Assembly (NCBI GenBank): GCA_005793345.1
Contig: SXSU01000117.1
Coordinates: forward strand, 1-46,956
Origin: Bdellovibrionales bacterium
Lineage (GTDB): Bacteria > Bdellovibrionota > Bdellovibrionia > Bdellovibrionales > Bdellovibrionaceae
Reading direction: 5' to 3'
Length of the DNA stretch: 46,956 bases
Shown here: piece by piece, positions 42,959 through 46,956 of the stretch
Position numbering within the stretch: the first letter of the stretch is position 1
Layout of the letters: every line of letters begins with the position of its first letter
Position numbers and translations under genes: made by a program
Notes under the pieces: model-generated
Told to the model about the DNA's origin: nothing
Seen by the model: the letters and a program-made list of their open reading frames with translations, nothing else
Databases searched by the model: none

Positions 42959-43333
42959 TCATAATTCGGGGTGAGTTAAAAACACAGTTACATTTTCACA
43001 TTGAACAGAAATGGCAGGACTTAACTTTGTAACTTCAATCGAGGTTTTCTTAATATAAAAACTTTTATTTTCAAAAATTTCACATATACGAATCAAACAA
43101 ATTTTAGCTAAATATTCGATGGTATGAAATTTTTTAGTATAGATCACTGATTGTAGTTCTCTTGAAACTAAATCATAGCATACCGTATCCTCAATATTAT
43201 CAGTCTCGCAAACTTTCGGTGATCTTAAAAAATCAAATTCTAAGGAAATTAAAATAATCTGTGGATTATTTTGCTCCTCTTGACTAACCCCAATTGCAAC
43301 TTGGTATTTTAAATTTTTTATTCGCAAGCGCAC
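42959..43333 (-). CDS. folB: Dihydroneopterin aldolase
   Basis: A 124-residue FolB/FolX-type enzyme that produces 6-hydroxymethyl-dihydropterin. The typical pattern is IKNLKYQVAIGVSQEEQNNPQ near the N-terminus, DTVCYDLVSRELQSVI in the middle (conserved Tyr), FHTIEYLAKIC, and the Lys in TKLSPAI near the C-terminus. I start at the GTG at 43333, 6 nt after GGAG. The gene overlaps the 3' end of the CADD-like gene by 16 nt, implying coupling. It could act as an epimerase (FolX) as well; motifs do not separate the two. Confidence 0.88.
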   Translation of the reverse strand: MRLRIKNLKYQVAIGVSQEEQNNPQIILISLEFDFLRSPKVCETDNIEDTVCYDLVSRELQSVIYTKKFHTIEYLAKICLIRICEIFENKSFYIKKTSIEVTKLSPAISVQCENVTVFLTHPEL

Positions 43334-43968
43334 AAAAAACTCCAAATAGCTTTCGCAGATTTTTCTGCTGCAACAAGTGCTTTATCGTGGTCTACAATAG
43401 GCAAATTATTTAAGAGTCGTTCGCATGATTCAGAGTGAAAAACATCTGCGTCTTGATGCACCTTAAAAAATAAAAGTGTTTGCTCATCATTAATTCCGTA
43501 AAATTTTGATAAGCCATCAATTTTAGTTTTGGAGACTTCAGGGATCTGATGTTCATAACAATACAATGCCGATAAACCCTCAGCATATGATTGATCGGCT
43601 AGTTCTTTGAATATTTTTTTTAAAGTTAAAGCAGCATCACAATAATTTGGATTTTCTAAGGAAGGTTCTTTGGCTCCAATTCCATGTGCAAATTTTTTCC
43701 ATAATGTAGGATGATCATCTAAGTTTGGAAACCCTTCCTCCTCAATTAGATTTTGTAGTAACTCTTTTCTTGCCTCATTATCAGAGCATTGCGAATGAAC
43801 CCGACTCACTAAACAAGGGAAATAATTTACAAAGGGTTCATACTGAGTTGTATAGAACTGCAATTTTGAGAGAGAGAGGCGCCCCTCCATCCATTTTTGA
43901 TAAAAAGGGTGTTTTAACATTAAATATGGTTCTACAACTTTTTTAATCTCTTGATGAAATAATGCCAT
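43318..43968 (-). CDS. CADD-like protein, predicted self-sacrificing p-aminobenzoate synthase
   Basis: A 216-residue helical protein of the TenA/PqqC-like di-metal family, closest in pattern to chlamydial CADD. Shared features: HPFYQKWMEGRL near residue 20, LVSRVHSQCSDNEARKELLQNLIEEEG (residues 53-79), YCYEHQIPEVSKTKIDGL (136-153), and HQDADVFHSE (171-180). The likely metal ligands are Glu78, His86, Glu139, His171, Asp175 and His178. Tyr23 and Lys149 correspond to the Tyr and Lys reported in CADD as source and amine donor for p-aminobenzoate. It heads the folate operon behind AAGGAG, which strongly supports the p-aminobenzoate role. The residue matching is from memory of CADD and should be aligned. 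Confidence 0.85.
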   Translation of the reverse strand: MALFHQEIKKVVEPYLMLKHPFYQKWMEGRLSLSKLQFYTTQYEPFVNYFPCLVSRVHSQCSDNEARKELLQNLIEEEGFPNLDDHPTLWKKFAHGIGAKEPSLENPNYCDAALTLKKIFKELADQSYAEGLSALYCYEHQIPEVSKTKIDGLSKFYGINDEQTLLFFKVHQDADVFHSESCERLLNNLPIVDHDKALVAAEKSAKAIWSFLCACE

Positions 43969-44033
43969 GAATAACTCCTTCTATAAATTGTTGCAACTCA
44001 ACTTATCCAAAATTATATCAATAAGTACATCTA

Positions 44034-44066
44034 AACTTATTTAATAAGTTATTAAGTATAACTTAA
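44034..44066. promoter_or_regulatory. Palindrome cluster between folate operon and LysR gene
   Basis: A perfect 17-nt palindrome AACTTATT-T-AATAAGTT (44034-44050) and TTAAGT-ATA-ACTTAA (44052-44066), with further ACTTA/TAAGT half-sites across 43990-44095. The divergent spacer (43969-44141) suits a LysR-type site controlling both directions. Confidence 0.55.
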
Positions 44067-44141
44067 CATTTATATTTATTGTGTTATATAAGTAAGTTGA
44101 ATATTCGCTTAAGCAATCAGGATTAATCAGGAGCAACTAAA

Positions 44142-45044
44142 GTGAAAATTTCTCAAATTGATTTAAACAAGCTTTTTGTATTTGCATCTGTCATTAGACA
44201 TAATGGTTATCGTGGAGCAGCAGAAGAACTAAATCTAACAAAGGCAGCGCTAAGTCAGTCGATAGCTACATTAGAAGAGCATTTACAAAATAAATTATTT
44301 TTACGCATAAATAACCGTCTATTTCCCACCGAAGAAGCTAAAAAATTATATAAAAACTTTGAGCAAATTCAAATTCAATTACAAAGTTCAATTGATGAGT
44401 TTACTAAAAAAGAAAATAATATTACAGGTACTCTTAGAATAGGAGCTTACCTTGAGTTTACCAAAAGCAAAGCTCTCCCAGCCATTGAGGGATTTCTTAA
44501 AGAAAATCCCGAAGTAAATTTAAAGTTGCGATTTGATTCTCCCAGTAGACTCGAAAACTTACTCAACCAAAAGAAAATTGATTTTTCAATCACAATTTAT
44601 CCACATAAAAAAAGTAAATCTATAGCTACACAAAAACTTTATAAGCAAGAGTTTGTACTCGTTGCCCATCGCGGATTCAAGGGCGAAAAATTCTCAATTG
44701 AAAAAATAAAAAAACTTCCGATTATTGACTACTACAGTGATCATCTTTTAATAAAAAGATGGCTCAAACATTATTACAAATCTACCCCAACTCAACTAAA
44801 TATTCGCACTTATGCCGCAACGGCGGAAATGGTGATTGAACTGGTTAAAAGAAATATAGGTATAGGAGTTGTTCCTGAATATGTTGCTAGAAATTACCTA
44901 GAAAAAAAAGAAGTCATTATAATTTCTCCTTCAGGCACACCTCTTTATGATTATATTTGGATCAATCAAACAACTGATCAACAAAATTCACCACTCCACA
45001 AACTTTTTATAAAACATCTAAACCAGACTATAAACAATAATTGA
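44142..45044 (+). CDS. LysR-family transcriptional regulator
   Basis: A 300-residue LTTR. The N-terminal winged HTH is LNKLFVFASVIRHNGYRGAAEELNLTKAALSQSIATLEEHLQNKLF-like (about residues 8-55). The effector domain follows from residue 90 (GTLRIGAYLEF, IDFSITIYPHK, IGVVPEYVARNYL). The start is GTG with CAGGAG upstream. It is divergent from the CADD/folate operon across a palindrome-rich 173-bp spacer, so regulation of that operon, perhaps in response to a folate or p-aminobenzoate-related compound, is a reasonable inference. Confidence 0.92.
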   Translation: MKISQIDLNKLFVFASVIRHNGYRGAAEELNLTKAALSQSIATLEEHLQNKLFLRINNRLFPTEEAKKLYKNFEQIQIQLQSSIDEFTKKENNITGTLRIGAYLEFTKSKALPAIEGFLKENPEVNLKLRFDSPSRLENLLNQKKIDFSITIYPHKKSKSIATQKLYKQEFVLVAHRGFKGEKFSIEKIKKLPIIDYYSDHLLIKRWLKHYYKSTPTQLNIRTYAATAEMVIELVKRNIGIGVVPEYVARNYLEKKEVIIISPSGTPLYDYIWINQTTDQQNSPLHKLFIKHLNQTINNN

Positions 45045-45074
45045 TCTATAGTTTCTCAAACTAACCCACATTAT

Positions 45075-45102
45075 TTAATTTGTTAGTTTTAATTTGTTAG
45101 TT
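45075..45102 (+). repeat. Perfect 14-bp tandem duplication
   Basis: Two adjacent copies of TTAATTTGTTAGTT (45075-45088, 45089-45102) after the LysR gene. AAACTAAC upstream (near 45057) can pair with the GTTAGTTT of the first copy, giving a weak hairpin that may serve as terminator. Confidence 0.6.
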
Positions 45103-45207
45103 ATATTTTGTTTTAATTAATTTTAGTAAATTATCTTGAATGATTTTAATCAATCTGATCAAATATTAATTATGTACTACTTATCACGATTCTTAAAGGG
45201 GATTACC

Positions 45208-45813
45208 ATGAAACTTATTTTACTTTTTTCAGTTTTAATTGCAAGTACAGAACTAATTGCCGAAGAATATTTTAAAATGAATTTTAAAAATGAAGAACTT
45301 GTAAAAGTAATTGAGCAATATTCAAAAAACACTGGTCAAAAATTTATAATGGATTCTTCGATTCGAGGCAAAGTTAATATTATGATTCCATCGAATGTTT
45401 CTAAAACAGATGCCTTTGATTATCTTTCAATGGCACTTTCTTTAAATGGATACGCTATTAGTCAACAAGGTGATGTGATGGTTATTAAATCTGCTCGCAA
45501 TATTCAAAGAGATTTGATCGAAGTAAGTACAGAGGTTCCAACAATTCGCCCAGAACGAATGTACACTTGGGTTTACAATGTTAAAAATATTTCCGCCGCT
45601 AATATTGGTCGAGATATTAGAACTTTAAATTCTAAAGATGGCGAAATTGTCTTCAATGCAAATTCAAATCAAATTATCTTTACGGATTGGGTAACTAACA
45701 TAAATAGAGTTGCGAAACTGATGAAAGAAATCGATATCGTAAATCCTCCTGATGTTGCTAAAATTGTTGAATCCTATAAAAAAGAAATTGAAACAAGGAA
45801 AGCTAGCAACTAA
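45208..45813 (+). CDS. Stand-alone secretin N-domain (N0/N1-like) protein
   Basis: A 201-residue exported protein with signal peptide MKLILLFSVLIASTELIA, starting at the ATG at 45208 behind AAGGGG. YFKMNFKNEELVKVIEQYSKNTGQKFIMDSSIRGKVNIMI is the N0 (STN/TonB-short-like) domain of GspD/PilQ secretins. TWVYNVKNISAANIGRDIRTLNSKDGEIVFNANSNQIIFTDWV is an N1/NolW-type domain. The membrane pore domain of secretins is absent, and the protein ends at a short helical tail. It may be a periplasmic accessory or a remnant. TetR follows 12 bp downstream, probably in the same operon. Confidence 0.82.
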   Translation: MKLILLFSVLIASTELIAEEYFKMNFKNEELVKVIEQYSKNTGQKFIMDSSIRGKVNIMIPSNVSKTDAFDYLSMALSLNGYAISQQGDVMVIKSARNIQRDLIEVSTEVPTIRPERMYTWVYNVKNISAANIGRDIRTLNSKDGEIVFNANSNQIIFTDWVTNINRVAKLMKEIDIVNPPDVAKIVESYKKEIETRKASN

Positions 45814-45825
45814 GGTAGCAAAGTA

Positions 45826-46464
45826 ATGAGCAAAAAAGGAATTTCGAACTCAAGTGATAAATTAACAAAGGGTGAAAAGACTAGACTTCTTATTCTTAGT
45901 AAATCGATTGAACTATTTGGCACCCATGGTTACTTTAACACAAGTATGCAAATGATAGCCTCTGAATGTGATCTTTCTCAAGGCGCAGTCATGCAACACT
46001 TTCCAAGCAAAAATAAATTACTTGAAACTGTGCGGAAATTTGTTTCAAACTCCAATCATGATTTTGTTGATTCGCAAATCTCTATTTCAGATGATGGCTA
46101 CACTTCTTTAATTAAGCATATAAAAAACAATTTCCAATGGGCACTCAAATTTAAATCCGAGGCAAGTATCATTATTATAATTTATGAACATGCTTTCTTC
46201 GACTCCGAATTTAAAGAAATAGCGAATGCTGCATTTAGATTAGGTACAGAACGTATATTAAGATATATCCTAGCTGCACAAAGAGAAAAATCAATTCAAA
46301 TAGAGAAAAATGTTTCATCAGAGCAAATCGCACTCATCATACATGAGTTCTTAGTTGGTCTAATTATAAAAAATGTTCCTCAAACTGATAAGAAAAAAAT
46401 ATGGCCAGAAATCGAAGAGCGAATAACATTTACACTTTCAAAGCTTCTGAATTACTCTAATTAA
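45826..46464 (+). CDS. TetR-family transcriptional regulator
   Basis: A 212-residue TetR regulator. The N-terminal HTH is TRLLILSKSIELFGTHGYFNTSMQMIASECDLSQGAVMQHFPSKNKLLETV-like (about residues 19-70), with the usual F-x-x-K-x-x-L ending of the DNA-binding domain. The C-terminal ligand domain is helical and unassigned. The gene follows the secretin-like gene by 12 bp. The 3' end overlaps by 8 bp the convergent gene at 46457. The ligand is unknown. Confidence 0.9.
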   Translation: MSKKGISNSSDKLTKGEKTRLLILSKSIELFGTHGYFNTSMQMIASECDLSQGAVMQHFPSKNKLLETVRKFVSNSNHDFVDSQISISDDGYTSLIKHIKNNFQWALKFKSEASIIIIIYEHAFFDSEFKEIANAAFRLGTERILRYILAAQREKSIQIEKNVSSEQIALIIHEFLVGLIIKNVPQTDKKKIWPEIEERITFTLSKLLNYSN

Positions 46465-46956
46465 ATTGATATGGATTTACGTATTGAATCAAGTTTTTTC
46501 GAATATCCCATCTTTCAATTTTTAGCTGAGTTGTTATTTTAAAAAGTCCACTCCCAACTCTATTTTCAATAGTACTATAATAGGCTATTTCAGGAGTAAA
46601 ATCCCATAGCTTGCTTTTTATTTCTAAAATTAATTTGCTATAGTCTACTAAATTTTCATTATTTAGTGCTTCTTCTGCTTGTCTCAAAATAAATAAAACT
46701 GATTCTCTGAGGATATTTGTATTTACTGAATGTAATAATTTATTTGAGCTTGATAATAGTATATAGCCACCTATTCCATATTGAAGATCATCCAACTCGT
46801 TTATTAAAAGATAAAGATTTTTCTTAAAATCCTGTAGTTGTGATTTATAAAACAACCAATAACTTTTCCAATAATCTTCTTCGTATCTATTTTTAGGATA
46901 AAGTCGTTTGCCATAAAAATTATTAATCAAAAAAGATAAGTTCGTTTCTAATACCG
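46457..46956 (-). CDS. Hypothetical protein, partial (5' end beyond window)
   Basis: The frame is open from the window edge (46956) to its stop at 46457, so the N-terminus probably lies outside; the first internal start is a TTG at 46930, without good context. The visible 166 residues are helical and aromatic-rich (RYEEDYWKSYWLFYKSQLQDF, ESVLFILRQAEEALNN), with a Gly-rich segment near the middle (LQYGIGGYILLSSSNK). No family was recognised. Confidence 0.6.
   Translation of the reverse strand, partial: VLETNLSFLINNFYGKRLYPKNRYEEDYWKSYWLFYKSQLQDFKKNLYLLINELDDLQYGIGGYILLSSSNKLLHSVNTNILRESVLFILRQAEEALNNENLVDYSKLILEIKSKLWDFTPEIAYYSTIENRVGSGLFKITTQLKIERWDIRKNLIQYVNPYQFN

Overview
The window is AT-rich (roughly one third G+C by eye), densely coded and bacterial. 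Housekeeping genes present include metG, ftsY, murB, smc, ppdK, a single-chain glycyl-tRNA synthetase, glpX, pgsA and tRNA-Gly. Two PilZ proteins, an FtsY anchored by an N-terminal membrane helix, large secreted or lipoprotein-type proteins and many orphan regulators suggest a low-GC member of the Bdellovibrionota or a related deltaproteobacterial lineage. This placement is an inference from gene content, not a proof.

Layout. 1-4.4 kb is accessory: a hipBA toxin-antitoxin pair with two strong palindromic operators, and two divergent DUF4143 ATPases separated by a nested hairpin region. 4.5-8 kb carries metG, a SpoU-type RNA methyltransferase and a small unknown protein. 8.3-10.7 kb is a two-gene unit of a PhnD-like periplasmic binding protein and a membrane histidine kinase. 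10.7-15.7 kb is a leftward run: START-like protein, PilZ protein, glpX, zinc-ribbon protein, second START-like protein, short helical protein, aldehyde dehydrogenase. 15.7-17.1 kb is pgsA embedded between clusters of a modular palindromic repeat, followed by tRNA-Gly(GCC). 17.3-22.7 kb carries a secreted protein, ftsY, murB and a receiver-like/PilZ protein. 22.8-28.8 kb is a plastic region: a nonsense-broken Cys-rich secreted protein, a WYL regulator with a DUF1761 membrane protein, an AbiEii-like nucleotidyltransferase with its HTH partner, a fused pair of gene fragments (C1-like peptidase and HIT protein), and an ECF sigma operon. 28.8-37 kb carries a 253-bp foldback element, smc, ppdK and glyS. 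37-41 kb has a gene remnant and a 996-residue lipoprotein-like beta-rich protein. 40.9-45 kb is a folate operon with a divergent LysR regulator. The end carries a stand-alone secretin N-domain protein, a TetR regulator and a partial unknown gene.

The most striking system is the leftward operon at 43968-40907: a CADD-like protein (the chlamydial self-sacrificing p-aminobenzoate synthase family), FolB, a fused HPPK-DHPS (FolKP) and a CofE/FolC2-like glutamate ligase. This is the same unusual enzyme set known from Chlamydia, here in one compact operon and apparently under a LysR regulator. The second notable system is a modular repeat (hairpins called A, B and C here) found at about nine sites. 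It shows compensatory changes in its stems, and in two unrelated genes (pgsA and ppdK) it supplies the last codons, the stop codon and an adjacent terminator-like hairpin. No CRISPR array, rRNA or intact transposase was seen.
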